Origin: Glycomyces amatae
GTDB lineage: Bacteria > Actinomycetota > Actinomycetes > Mycobacteriales > Micromonosporaceae
NCBI RefSeq assembly: GCF_020991375.1
Contig: NZ_JAJLQZ010000001.1
Location: forward strand, 496,001-560,000
DNA: 64,000 nt
Reading direction: 5' to 3'
A model generated the notes under the pieces. It made no database searches and was not told the DNA's origin. It saw only the letters and a list, made by a program, of their open reading frames with translations. This document shows, in pieces, positions 19,280 to 27,304 of this stretch. The first letter of the stretch is position 1. Each line of letters starts with the position of its first letter. A program made the position numbers and the translations under genes.

Positions 19280-19495
19280 GTGACCCTCTCCCTCGCCGCT
19301 ACCGCCTTCAGCCTCGCCGTCGCCTACGCCCTCCGCTGCTGGGCCTTCCCCTACGGCCGCTGCATCTGGTGCCGAGGCGACGGCATCCGAGGCGGCACCT
19401 ACTGCCGCCGCTGCGACGGCTCCGGCCGCCGCGTCCGCCTCGGCCGCCGCCTCCACGACACCATCCGCGCCGAGTACCGACGCGGCACCAAGTAG
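19280..19495 (+). CDS. Small zinc-finger protein of the element
   Basis: 71 residues from GTG 19280, with GAAAGGAG directly upstream. A hydrophobic N-terminus (TLSLAATAFSLAVAYAL) is followed by two DnaJ-like CxxCxGxG knuckles (CIWCRGDG and CRRCDGSG) and a basic tail. It probably binds zinc and may be membrane-attached. Proteins of this kind are common in actinobacterial mobile elements; function unknown. Confidence 0.6.
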   Translation: MTLSLAATAFSLAVAYALRCWAFPYGRCIWCRGDGIRGGTYCRRCDGSGRRVRLGRRLHDTIRAEYRRGTK

Positions 19496-19505
19496 CCAAC
19501 CGACC

Positions 19506-19531
19506 CCGGGGCCGCCGCACGGCGGCCCCGG
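19506..19531. terminator. Hairpin between zinc-finger gene and replication gene
   Basis: Perfect 11-bp GC stem (19506-19516 with 19521-19531), GCAC loop, no T-run. Could attenuate transcription or protect the transcript end. Confidence 0.5.
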
Positions 19532-19553
19532 CTCCCGAAGGGACACCGATGTC

Positions 19554-21476
19554 ATGAAATCCAAGAACCCGAACCACGACGCCGAGCGCGCCGTGCTCGG
19601 CGCGGCGATGATGGACGGCCGCACCGTCCCCGAACTCGCCGCCCTGGTCGACGCCGGATCGTTCGACGTGCCCCGCCACGGCCTCATCTGGGAGGCCATC
19701 GCCGCCCAGCACGCCGAGGGCAAGCCGACCGAAGCGCTCGCCGTCGCCGCCCGCCTCGCCGCCGAGGGCACCCTCGGCAAAGCCGGGGGCGGCCCCTACC
19801 TGCACGACTGCCTTGACGCCGTGCCCTCGGCCGCCTCAGGCACGTACTATGCCGGCCGAATCGCCGAGGCCGCCAAGCGCCGCGACCTCGCGGCCGCCTC
19901 CGCCCGCATCGGCCAGCTCGCCAAGGAAGGCGGGAACCGCGACCTTGCCGAGGTCGTCGCGCTCTCCCGCGCCGCCCTCGACGCCGTCGCCACCGACGCC
20001 GAGGATTGGCCCGCCCCGGTGCCGCTGACAGAGGCGCGCGCCCTGCCCGCGTTCCCGGCCGCGTGCCTGCCCGACTGGATCGGCGACATGGTCGACGCCG
20101 TCGCCGAGGCCACGCAGACACCGACCGACCTCGCCGGGTCCGTCGCCCTCGCGGCGCTGTCGACGGCCGCGCAAGGGCGCGTCCATGTCCAGGCCGGGCC
20201 CGACTGGGTCGAACCGGCGAACCTGTTCACCTGCTGCGCGTTGCCGCCGGGCAACCGCAAATCCAGCGTGTTCGCGGCGATGGTCCGCCCGATCCTCGAC
20301 GCCGAGGCCGAGCTTGCCGAGGCCGCCCGGCCCCGCATCATCGAGGCGATCACGGAGGCCGAGATCGCGAAGCGGGCCGCTGAGCAGGCCCTCGCCGTCG
20401 CGTCCAAGAACCCCGGCGACCCCGACGCCGCCAACGGGGCGAAGTCCGCCGCCATGGAGGCCGAGGCTGTCACGATCCCCGTCGCGCCCAAGCTGGTCGC
20501 CGACGACATCACGCCCGAGGCCGCGAAGAGCCTGCTTGCCGAGCAGGACGGGCGCCTCGCGATCCTCTCGGCCGAGGGCGGCATCTTCGCGACCATCGCC
20601 GGACGCTACTCCGGCGTCCCCGACCTCGACGCGTTCCTCAAGGGCCACGCGGGCGACATGCTCCGTGTGATCCGCAAGAGCGCCCCGGCCGAGTATGTCA
20701 CCGCTCCCGCGTTGACGGTCGGCCTCGCCGTCCAACCCGAGGTGCTGCGTGACGCGGCGCGGATGCCCGGATTCGAAGACCGGGGCCTGTTGGCGCGGTT
20801 CCTGTTCTCCCTGCCCGCCTCCCGCGTCGGGTTCCGCAACCCTGCCCCGGCGGCCGTCCCCGGCCCGGTGAAGGCCGCCTACGGGCGCAAGCTCGCCGGG
20901 ATCGTCCACACCATGCACCACCGCACCGACGCCGCCGTTCTGGAGCTGACGGCCGAGGCGCGCGAGCGCGTCGTGCGGCTGGAGCGCGAGCGGGAACCGC
21001 GGCTGGCGCCGGGCGGGGAGTGGGAGCCGATCCTCAACTGGGCCAACAAATGGACCGGCGCCGTGGTCCGCATCGCAGGCCTGTTGCACATGGCGCAGTA
21101 CCCGACCACCGGCCACGCCTCGCCGATCGACGCCGACACGCTCGACGCCGCGACCATGATCGGCTACTACTTCGCCGACCACGCCCTCGGCGTCTGGTCG
21201 TACATGGGCACCGGCGCCGAGGTCGGCCCCGCGGGGGAACTGCTCGACTGGCTGAGGCGCCACGGCCAGTCGGGCATGAGCGTCCGCGACATGCACCGAG
21301 GTCTGCGTCGCCGCCGGAACTTCACCACCGCCGACAAGGTCCGCGACGCCGTCGCCCGCCTGGTCGACCACGGCTACCTCCGCGAGCGCCCCCGCGCGCC
21401 CCGCCGAGGCGGCCGCCCCGCCTCCCCCTGCTACGACCTCCACCCGGACATGGCGATGGCCGGTGACCTCGCCTAG
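19554..21476 (+). CDS. Replication protein candidate: DnaB N-terminal domain plus DUF3987 primase/helicase-like domain
   Basis: 640 residues. Residues 1-110 match the N-terminal domain of replicative helicases (DAERAVLGAAMM...IWEAIAAQHAEGKPTEALAVAARL). Residues 165-540 are a DUF3987-type NTPase region with a P-loop-like PPGNRKSS near 230 and RLAILSAEGGIFATI near 340. The C-terminal 90 residues look like a winged helix (MSVRDMHRGLRRRRNFTTADKVRDAVARLVDHGYL). Such proteins occupy the rep position in AICEs lacking RepSA or a prim-pol protein. An initiator/helicase role in autonomous replication is inferred from position and domains. Confidence 0.68.
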   Translation: MKSKNPNHDAERAVLGAAMMDGRTVPELAALVDAGSFDVPRHGLIWEAIAAQHAEGKPTEALAVAARLAAEGTLGKAGGGPYLHDCLDAVPSAASGTYYAGRIAEAAKRRDLAAASARIGQLAKEGGNRDLAEVVALSRAALDAVATDAEDWPAPVPLTEARALPAFPAACLPDWIGDMVDAVAEATQTPTDLAGSVALAALSTAAQGRVHVQAGPDWVEPANLFTCCALPPGNRKSSVFAAMVRPILDAEAELAEAARPRIIEAITEAEIAKRAAEQALAVASKNPGDPDAANGAKSAAMEAEAVTIPVAPKLVADDITPEAAKSLLAEQDGRLAILSAEGGIFATIAGRYSGVPDLDAFLKGHAGDMLRVIRKSAPAEYVTAPALTVGLAVQPEVLRDAARMPGFEDRGLLARFLFSLPASRVGFRNPAPAAVPGPVKAAYGRKLAGIVHTMHHRTDAAVLELTAEARERVVRLEREREPRLAPGGEWEPILNWANKWTGAVVRIAGLLHMAQYPTTGHASPIDADTLDAATMIGYYFADHALGVWSYMGTGAEVGPAGELLDWLRRHGQSGMSVRDMHRGLRRRRNFTTADKVRDAVARLVDHGYLRERPRAPRRGGRPASPCYDLHPDMAMAGDLA

Positions 21477-21499
21477 CAGCTCGTCACCGGCCTTCGTCC

Positions 21500-21512
21500 C
21501 CCCATCCGCCAA
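21500..21512 (+). repeat. Conserved leader motif CCCCATCCGCCAA, copy 3
   Basis: Third identical copy, ending 19 nt before the xis ATG at 21532. Confidence 0.75.
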
Positions 21513-21531
21513 GAAGAGAGGAAACACCAGC

Positions 21532-21765
21532 ATGACAGCCGCAACGACCACCGTCAACGCACACACCGTGCGCGAGCTGCCCAAGCTGCTGCTCACTGTC
21601 GAAGAGGCCGCCGAGACCCTGACCATCGGTCGGACCACCATGTTCGCCCTTATCAAGGACGGGTCCGTGCGGACCGTGAGGATCGGCGCGCGTCGGCTGG
21701 TGCCGTTCGCCTCCCTCGAATCCTTCGTTACCGAGCTGCACACCGCTACGTGGGGGGAGTCCTGA
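21532..21765 (+). CDS. xis: Excisionase, helix-turn-helix
   Basis: 77 residues. The core LLTVEEAAETLTIGRTTMFA...GSVRTVRIGARRLVP is the excisionase/MerR-like winged helix that bends DNA to favour excision. The start at 21532 has AGAGGAAA upstream; a longer frame lacks a ribosome site. It ends 2 bp before the integrase start, so the pair is probably translated together. Confidence 0.85.
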   Translation: MTAATTTVNAHTVRELPKLLLTVEEAAETLTIGRTTMFALIKDGSVRTVRIGARRLVPFASLESFVTELHTATWGES

Positions 21766-21767
21766 CC

Positions 21768-23003
21768 ATGGGCAGAACCAAGAACCCGAACGGGGCCTCA
21801 AGCATCTACTTCGGTTCGGACGGCTACTGGCACGGTCGGGTGACCGTCGGCGTCCGGGACGACGGCAAGCCCGACCGCCGCCACGTCAAGCGCAAGAAGC
21901 AGGCCGACGTGGTCAAGCGCGTCCGCGAACTGGAGCGGCAGCGCGACGACGGCCGCGTGGAGAAGGCGGGGGAGAAGTGGACCGTTGAGCAGTGGCTCCG
22001 CCACTGGCTCGACAACATCGCGACCAACAGCACCGAGGAGTATGGGCACTCCGCCTACGAAGTGGCTGTGCGCGTCCACCTCATCCCCGGGCTCGGCGCC
22101 CACAAGCTCAAGAGGCTTGAACCCGAGCACCTGGAACGGCTCTACGCCAAGGGGCTGCGCGAGGGGCACGCCCCGGGCAACGTCCACCAGTGGCACCGGA
22201 CCCTGCGCACCGCTCTCGGCGAGGCTGAGCGGCGCGGCTACATCGGCCGGAACCCGGCGGCGGTGGCCCGGGCCCCGAGGGTCCCTGCGAAGGAGGTCGA
22301 GCCCTACACCCTCGAAGAGGTGCAGCGCATCCTGAAGGCCGCCGAGGACAGCCGCAACGGGGCGAGGTGGGCTGTCGGTCTGGCGCTCGGCCTGCGCCAG
22401 GGTGAAGCGCTCGGACTCCAGTGGGAGGATGTCGACTTCGACAACGGCATCCTTGTTGTCCGCCGTAGCCGCCTGCGGCCCAAGTGGGTCCACGGTTGCA
22501 AGGAGGCCGCCTGCGGCAAGCAGGCCGGACGCTGCGCGAAGCGGAAGAACGTGCACCGCGTCAGCAAGGACCCCAAGACCGAGGCCGGACGGCGCCGTAT
22601 CGGCCTCCCTGCGCAGCTGCTCGACGTGCTCAAGGAGCAGCGGCGCAAGCAGGACCTCGACCGGGTCCTGGCGGGGGAGCGGTGGCAGGACGGCGGCTGG
22701 GTGTTCGCCAAGATGAACGGCGAGGCCGTCGTGCCGAACACCGACTATCGCAACTGGCTCGACCTGCTCGCCGCCGCCGGTGTCCCGCGCAAGCGGCTCC
22801 ACGACGCCCGCCACACCGCCGCTACGGTCCTGCTCGTCCTCGGCGTCCCCGAACGCACGGTCATGGACATCATGGGGTGGTCGTCGGTCGGGATGCTCAA
22901 GCGCTATCAGCACGTCTCCGACGCCCTCCGGCGCGGCGTCGCCGACCAGGTCGGCGGGCTCGTCTGGGGCGGGGGCGAGGCCGGAAAGGAGCCTGAAAAC
23001 TAG
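21768..23003 (+). CDS. int: Tyrosine site-specific integrase
   Basis: 411 residues. There is an N-terminal SAM-like core-binding domain (about 60-165), then the catalytic domain with the first Arg in GLRQGEALGL (near 208), HDARH (near 345-349) and the nucleophile Tyr in KRYQHV (near 380). A Cys-rich insertion (GCKEAACGKQAGRCAKR, near 245-260) resembles that of other AICE integrases. The ATG follows GGGGGGAG. The gene lies by the attachment site in tRNA-Ser(GGA), as expected, and is followed by arm-like repeats and a terminator. Confidence 0.93.
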   Translation: MGRTKNPNGASSIYFGSDGYWHGRVTVGVRDDGKPDRRHVKRKKQADVVKRVRELERQRDDGRVEKAGEKWTVEQWLRHWLDNIATNSTEEYGHSAYEVAVRVHLIPGLGAHKLKRLEPEHLERLYAKGLREGHAPGNVHQWHRTLRTALGEAERRGYIGRNPAAVARAPRVPAKEVEPYTLEEVQRILKAAEDSRNGARWAVGLALGLRQGEALGLQWEDVDFDNGILVVRRSRLRPKWVHGCKEAACGKQAGRCAKRKNVHRVSKDPKTEAGRRRIGLPAQLLDVLKEQRRKQDLDRVLAGERWQDGGWVFAKMNGEAVVPNTDYRNWLDLLAAAGVPRKRLHDARHTAATVLLVLGVPERTVMDIMGWSSVGMLKRYQHVSDALRRGVADQVGGLVWGGGEAGKEPEN

Positions 23004-23006
23004 GCT

Positions 23007-23027
23007 GTTGAGACCCTAATTGAGACC
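23007..23027 (+). repeat. Right copy of the paired TTGAGACC repeat
   Basis: Matches 12766-12786 at 20 of 21 positions, 3 bp after the int stop codon. Putative integrase arm site. Confidence 0.6.
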
Positions 23028-23033
23028 CACGCG

Positions 23034-23075
23034 AAAACGCCGGGGCGATCACGTGAGTGACGCTCCGGCGTTTTT
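23034..23075. terminator. Terminator of int, usable in both directions
   Basis: Long stem from AAAACGCCGG (23034) to CCGGCGTTTT (ending 23074), with an inner TCAC/GTGA extension and one bulged base; TTTTT on the plus strand and TTTT on the minus strand. On the minus strand it replaces the lost native terminator of tRNA-Ser. Confidence 0.8.
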
Positions 23076-23087
23076 CCTGCTTGCCAG

Positions 23088-23175
23088 TGGCGGAGGATAG
23101 GGGATTCGAACCCCTGAGAGCTTTCACTCAACACGCTTTCCAAGCGTGCGCACTAGGCCACTATGCGAATCCTCC
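23088..23175 (-). tRNA. tRNA-Ser(GGA), reconstituted with an element-derived 3' half
   Basis: 88 nt with encoded CCA. Acceptor GGAGGAT pairs with ATCCTCC; anticodon loop CTTGGAAAG reads GGA; the class II variable arm is GAGTGAAAGCTC (GAG/CTC stem). The 5' part from 23175 to the anticodon arm is chromosomal; the part from the core (23129-23144) to 23088 came with the element. A -10-like TAAGCT on the minus strand lies at 23188-23183. Confidence 0.95.
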
Positions 23176-23322
23176 GCGGAGGAGCTTACCCGACGACCCG
23201 AAGTGCGTCCCACCGGGCTTCGAGGGGTGATCTGCGTTGCACCGGAGGGGCCGAGGGACCCGACGCTCGGCCCCGGGGACGCGGCGGTTCAGGGGCGGGC
23301 CACGCCGACACGCCGGTCCCGA

Positions 23323-23345
23323 CGCCCCTGGGGCCGGGTGTGTCG
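23323..23345 (-). repeat. Third copy of the ACACCCGGCC interspersed repeat
   Basis: Reverse complement matches the copies at 4795 and 4879 with two differences each. It forms half of a larger hairpin beginning GCCGACAC at 23303. The rest of 23176-23446 shows no gene. Confidence 0.65.
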
Positions 23346-23446
23346 GCATCGAGCCCTGGCAAACCACAGTGCCTCGGCGGTACGACGTCTTCGCTGCCTG
23401 CCCGGTTCGAACACGGTGACCTCGGTGACGCCGGAGGCTCGCCCGG

Positions 23447-23476
23447 TTCACCGGGCCGGGCGGGGTGCGGTAGGCT
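23447..23476 (+). promoter_or_regulatory. Candidate promoter of ffs
   Basis: TTCACC (23447-23452), 18-bp spacer, TAGGCT (23471-23476), a few bp before the RNA 5' end. Confidence 0.5.
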
Positions 23477-23479
23477 ATT

Positions 23480-23571
23480 GCCCGTCCCTCACGTGGCGTC
23501 ATCTTGTGAACCTCCCCAGGGCCGGAAGGCAGCAAGGATAAGCGAGCTCTGTCGGGTGCGTGAGGGGCCCA
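23480..23571 (+). ncRNA. ffs: Signal recognition particle 4.5S RNA
   Basis: Small bacterial SRP RNA. The ends pair (CCCTCACG near 23485 with CGTGAGGG near 23559), and the apical Ffh-binding region has the conserved CCAGGGCCGGAAGGCAGCAA...AAGCGAGCT arrangement. It works with Ffh to target membrane proteins. It directly abuts the tRNA-Thr gene, so the two are probably one transcript that is processed. Confidence 0.92.
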
Positions 23572-23644
23572 GCCGCCTTAGCTCAGTCGGCAGAGCGTGT
23601 TACTCGTAATAACAAGGTCGTCGGTTCGATTCCGACAGGCGGCT
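23572..23644 (+). tRNA. tRNA-Thr(CGT)
   Basis: 73 nt without CCA. Acceptor GCCGCCT with AGGCGGC, D arm GCTCAGTCGGCAGAGC, anticodon loop CTCGTAA (anticodon CGT), T arm GTCGGTTCGATTCCGAC. Confidence 0.95.
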
Positions 23645-23654
23645 CAGCTGTGAA

Positions 23655-23681
23655 GGCCCTGGTCAAGCCAGGGTCTTTTTT
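23655..23681 (+). terminator. Terminator after tRNA-Thr
   Basis: CCCTGG (23657-23662) pairs with CCAGGG (23668-23673), extended by wobble and G-C pairs, then TCTTTTTT. Confidence 0.85.
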
Positions 23682-23696
23682 CTTCCCTCGATACTG

Positions 23697-24872
23697 TCAC
23701 GCGGGCGCCTCCGGGAGGGTCACCGTCACTGTGAGGCCGCCTTCGGGCCGGGGGTCGGCCGTCGCCTCGCCGCCGTGGGCCCTCGCTATGGCCCGCACGA
23801 TCGACAGGCCCAGCCCGGCGCCTTTCGACGCCGTCGCCAGCCGTTCGGTGCCCAGCCGCTTGAACGGCTCGAACAGCCCCGCGGCCTCGAACGAGGGCAC
23901 CAGCGGCCCCGAGTTCGACACCTCCAGGACCGCCCGTCCGTCCTCGGTGCGCGTCGCCACCCGCACCCAGCCGTCCTCGGGGACGTTGTACCGGATCGCG
24001 TTCTCCACCAGGTTCTGCACGAGGCGTTCCAGCAGGACCGTCTCGCCGAGCACCGCCGCCTCCTCGCAGGCGGCCGTCACCGCCACGCCCGGCGCGGGGG
24101 TCTGCGCGACCACGTGCTCGACCACGTCCGCCGTGTCTACATAGGATCGATCGGTGAGTTCGCGGTCCGAGCGCATGAGCAGCAGGAGCCCGTTGACGAG
24201 CCGCTCGTGGCGGTCGTTGACCTCCAGGAGCGTCTCGCCCAGCTGCCGGACCTCCGCGGAGGCGCCCCGGCGGTGCACCGCGACCTCCAGCAGCGCCTTC
24301 GTCACGGTCAGGGGCGTGCGCAGTTCGTGGGAGGCGTTGGCCAGAAATGAGCGCTGCCCGTCGAAGGAGTGGTCGAGGCGCTCGAGCATCCGGTTGAACG
24401 CCTCGGACAGCTCGCGCAGTTCGTCGCGGGGCCCGGCCACCTCGATGCGCTCGTGCAGGCCCCGGTCGGCGGCGGGGGACTCGGCGATGCGGGCCGCGGT
24501 GTCGGTGACGCGCTGGAGGGGCCGGAGCATCCGCCCGGCCACGAGCCAGCCGATGGCGATCGTCGCGATGCTGACCAGTGCGAGGGCGATCGTTCCCTGC
24601 GCGCTGATCGCATCGAGGGCCTCCTGCCAGACGTTCGCGCTGATCAGGTTGATCTGCTTGTCGCTCACGAACGTGTCGTCCTGCGGTCCGGTCGGCGCCG
24701 TCGTCTCGGTCGGCCCCCCGAGCTCCGTGTTCTGGTAGAAGCCGGCCGCCATGCCCGGTTCGGGGGCCGTCTGCGCCACCAGGCTGTAGGTGAGCGCGAG
24801 CAGCAGGGCCCCGCCGATGAGGAACAGGCCCCCGTAGACGAGTGTGAGCCGGGCGCGCAGCGTCGGCTTCAT
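23697..24872 (-). CDS. Two-component sensor histidine kinase
   Basis: 391 residues. Two membrane segments (about 12-35 and 105-128) flank an extracellular loop. HAMP runs about 130-185, the H-box is SFLANASHELRTPLT, the N-box LVQNLVENAIRYN, and the ATP lid region GAGLGLSIVRAIA. The start ATG at 24872 overlaps the stop of the response-regulator gene (ATGA), so the two are co-translated. The pair is divergent from the lipoprotein/adaptor/ABC operon and probably controls it; the signal is unknown, though MacB-type pumps suggest envelope stress or an antimicrobial. Confidence 0.9.
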   Translation of the reverse strand: MKPTLRARLTLVYGGLFLIGGALLLALTYSLVAQTAPEPGMAAGFYQNTELGGPTETTAPTGPQDDTFVSDKQINLISANVWQEALDAISAQGTIALALVSIATIAIGWLVAGRMLRPLQRVTDTAARIAESPAADRGLHERIEVAGPRDELRELSEAFNRMLERLDHSFDGQRSFLANASHELRTPLTVTKALLEVAVHRRGASAEVRQLGETLLEVNDRHERLVNGLLLLMRSDRELTDRSYVDTADVVEHVVAQTPAPGVAVTAACEEAAVLGETVLLERLVQNLVENAIRYNVPEDGWVRVATRTEDGRAVLEVSNSGPLVPSFEAAGLFEPFKRLGTERLATASKGAGLGLSIVRAIARAHGGEATADPRPEGGLTVTVTLPEAPA

Positions 24873-25525
24873 CGGAGCCGGTACCCCACTCCCGGTTCGG
24901 TCAGGACCACCGGCGGGTCGCCGAGTTTGCGCCTGAGTTTGAGGACGGCCATGCGCACGGCCTGCGTGAACGGGTCGGTGTGCTCGTCCCAGGCCTTCTC
25001 CAGCAGCTGCTCGGCCGAGACGGGGGCGCCGTCGGCGCGCAGCAGTTCGGCGAGGACGGCGAACTCCTTGCGCGAGAGCGGCACGTACCGGCCGTCGCGG
25101 AAGACCTGGTGCAGGTGCGTGTCGAGGGTGATGCCGGATCGTTCGAGCACGGGCGGGGCGGCGGGGCGGGCGCGCCGGCCCAGGGCGGCGACGCGCGCGG
25201 CGAGCTCGCGGAACGCGAACGGTTTCGGCAGGTAGTCGTCGGCGCCGAGGGCGAGTCCGGCGACCCGGTCGTCGATGTCGGCGGCCGCGGTGAGCATGAG
25301 CACGCGTGCCGGGGCGCCGGCGGCGTTGAGCTCCCGGCACACCTGGTCGCCGTGGACGACCGGGAGGTCCCGGTCCAGGACCACGACGTCGTAGTCGTTG
25401 ACGCCGACCCGTTCGAGCGCCGCGCCGCCGTCGAGCGCGACGTCCACGGCGTGCGACTCGCCGCGCAGCCATTCGGCGACGGCGTCCGCGAGCAGCGGCT
25501 CGTCCTCGACCACCAGGATTCTCAT
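24869..25525 (-). CDS. OmpR-family response regulator
   Basis: 218 residues. Receiver domain 1-115: acidic pair in VVEDEPLL, phospho-acceptor Asp in VVLDRDLP, Thr in MLTAAAD, Lys in LPKPFAF. The C-terminal winged helix (130-218) ends KLRRKLGDPPVVLTEPGVGYRLR. The ATG at 25525 was chosen because MRILVVEDE is the canonical beginning; upstream in-frame codons are in the promoter gap. First gene of the leftward two-gene operon. Confidence 0.93.
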   Translation of the reverse strand: MRILVVEDEPLLADAVAEWLRGESHAVDVALDGGAALERVGVNDYDVVVLDRDLPVVHGDQVCRELNAAGAPARVLMLTAAADIDDRVAGLALGADDYLPKPFAFRELAARVAALGRRARPAAPPVLERSGITLDTHLHQVFRDGRYVPLSRKEFAVLAELLRADGAPVSAEQLLEKAWDEHTDPFTQAVRMAVLKLRRKLGDPPVVLTEPGVGYRLR

Positions 25526-25652
25526 GCCCCCATCATGGCGCGGGCGGTGTTGCCGCGGCATTGCCGTTTCGGGTTACGGCCGCGAAACGGCCGGGCCGCT
25601 GTACTGGCTTCGCGGTCGGGACCTCCCCGGTCGCGTCGAAAGGACGACAGCA

Positions 25653-26216
25653 ATGCGCCGATACAAGATCGCGCTTCTTCTGGGCCTGCTGGCCCTCGCC
25701 ACCGCCGCGTGCGGCGACGACGGCGATGGCGGCGGGGTGGCCAGCGCCGGCGGCGACGCCTCCGAGTCGGCCGCCGAGGACGAAGGCGAGGACCTCGACG
25801 GCTTCGAGGAGGCCCTCGCCTATTCGGAGTGCATGCGGGACAACGGCATCGCGGAGTTCCCCGACCCCGAGCAGCAGAGCGGGGGCGGCATCAGCCTGGG
25901 CCTCACCGAGGCGGTCGACCCCGAGTCCGAGGAGTTCCAGGCCGCTGCGAAGGCCTGCGAGGACCTCATGCCCGGCCCCGGCGAGGGCGAGACCATCGAC
26001 CCGGAGGTCTACGAGGCGCTCGTGGAGTACTCCGAGTGCATGCGCGAGAACGGCGTCGCCGAGTTCCCGGACCCTGAGCCGGGCGGCGGCATCAGGATGA
26101 CCGGCGACATGGGCTTCGACCCGCAGAGCGAGGAGTTCCAGGCCGCCGAGGCCGCCTGCGAGGATCTGCGGCCCGAGGGCCGGGGCGGTCCCGTGAACAG
26201 CGGCGAGGACGAGTGA
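25653..26216 (+). CDS. Lipoprotein with duplicated ECMRxNG-FPDP repeat
   Basis: 187 residues. Lipoprotein signal with lipobox ATAAC, then an acidic linker. Two copies follow of a module containing YSECMRDNGIAEFPDPE and YSECMRENGVAEFPDPE, each followed by ESEEFQAA..AC-DL, so each repeat has one Cys pair. Lipoproteins of this type often precede a HlyD/MacA-like adaptor and MacB-like transporter in actinobacteria; the exact role is unknown, perhaps substrate binding outside the cell. The ATG follows AAAGGA. It overlaps the adaptor gene by one base. Confidence 0.75.
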   Translation: MRRYKIALLLGLLALATAACGDDGDGGGVASAGGDASESAAEDEGEDLDGFEEALAYSECMRDNGIAEFPDPEQQSGGGISLGLTEAVDPESEEFQAAAKACEDLMPGPGEGETIDPEVYEALVEYSECMRENGVAEFPDPEPGGGIRMTGDMGFDPQSEEFQAAEAACEDLRPEGRGGPVNSGEDE

Positions 26217-27304
26217 TGGGCCGCGAGCGCCGCAAGGGCGCCGGGAAGGCCGTCGCCGTGGCCGCCGTCGTCGTCGCCGCGGCGGGCGCCGCCGCGGCCG
26301 CGCTCGGCTTCGACCCGCGCGCCTGGTTCGACCGGGCCGAGGCCGAGGCGACCGCCGAGACGCCGTCGACCGCCGAGGTCGTCCGGCAGACGCTCACCGA
26401 GACCGTCGAGTACAGCGGCGACCTCGGTTTCGGTGACGCGCTCGGTCTCGACTGCCTCGTCAGCGGCACGTACACCGCGCTGCCCGCGGCCGGCGACGAG
26501 CTGGGGCGCGGCGATGCGATCTACGCGGTCGACGACCGGCCGGTCGTGCTCCTCTACGGGGGCCTTCCCGCCTACCGGTCGCTCGATCCGGGCGCTGAGG
26601 GCGCCGACGTCGAGCAGTTCGAGGAGAACCTCTCCAAGCTCGGCTACGACGGCTTCACCATCGACGACGAGTACACCGACGCGACCGCCGCCGCCGTCGA
26701 GGAGTGGCAGGACGACCTCGGCGTCGAGGAGACCGGCAGGGTCGAGTTGGGGAGCGTCGTCTACGCGCCGGGGCGGATCCGCGTCGACGCGGTCGCCGTC
26801 GAGCTCGGCGACGCCGCCGGGCCCGGCGGGGCCCTCCTCGACTACACCGGCCTGGACAAGGTCGTCACCGTCGAGGTGGAGCTGGACGACCAGGAGCTGG
26901 TCGCGGTCGGCGGCGCTGTGGCGATCACCCTCCCGGACGGCACCGAGGCGACGGGCGTCGTCACCGGTTCCGAGACGCTCGTCAAGGAGGAGACCGGCGG
27001 GAACGGGGACACCGATGAGGTCACGTACCTGGAGGTGACCGTCGCTGCCGACGACTCGTCGGTCTTCGACGGCCTCGACCAGGCGGCCGTGGACGTCGGC
27101 TTCGCCGGGGACACCGCCGAGGACGTCCTCACCGTCCCCGTGGAGGCGCTGCTGGGCCTCGCCGAGGGCGGGTACGGCCTCGAGATCGTCTCGGGCGACG
27201 CCACCGAGGTCGTCGCCGTCGAGACGGGCATGTTCGCGGACGGCTCGGTCGAAGTGACCGGCGAGGGCCTGGAGGCCGGGCAGTCGGTCGTGGTGCCCTC
27301 ATGA
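26216..27304 (+). CDS. Membrane-anchored adaptor with peptidoglycan-binding domain (HlyD/MacA-like)
   Basis: 362 residues. One N-terminal membrane anchor (about 10-30), a beta-barrel/lipoyl-like start ([16 protein letters not shown]...[18 protein letters not shown]), a PG_binding_1 domain ([20 protein letters not shown]...[17 protein letters not shown], near 125-170) and beta domains to the end ([11 protein letters not shown]...[14 protein letters not shown]). The PG domain would hold the adaptor at the wall while it links to the MacB-like permease. It overlaps both neighbours by 1-4 bases, indicating one translated unit. Confidence 0.8.
   Translation: MGRERRKGAGKAVAVAAVVVAAAGAAAAALGFDPRAWFDRAEAEATAETPSTAEVVRQTLTETVEYSGDLGFGDALGLDCLVSGTYTALPAAGDELGRGDAIYAVDDRPVVLLYGGLPAYRSLDPGAEGADVEQFEENLSKLGYDGFTIDDEYTDATAAAVEEWQDDLGVEETGRVELGSVVYAPGRIRVDAVAVELGDAAGPGGALLDYTGLDKVVTVEVELDDQELVAVGGAVAITLPDGTEATGVVTGSETLVKEETGGNGDTDEVTYLEVTVAADDSSVFDGLDQAAVDVGFAGDTAEDVLTVPVEALLGLAEGGYGLEIVSGDATEVVAVETGMFADGSVEVTGEGLEAGQSVVVPS

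Larger units (their letters stand above)
12656..23144. mobile_element. AICE-type integrative and conjugative element in tRNA-Ser(GGA)
   Basis: Bounded by a 16-bp identical core (12656-12671 and 23129-23144) inside the anticodon arm, giving about 10.47 kb of element DNA. Read from the integrase end, the contents follow pSAM2-like AICEs: tyrosine integrase, excisionase, replication protein, FtsK/TraB double-stranded DNA translocase, Spd-like membrane protein, small proteins, Nudix (Pif-like) protein and a divergent GntR (KorSA-like) regulator. No type IV secretion genes are present, as expected for transfer by a single TraB-like pump. All essential modules look intact, so the element may still excise. 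Confidence 0.9.
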
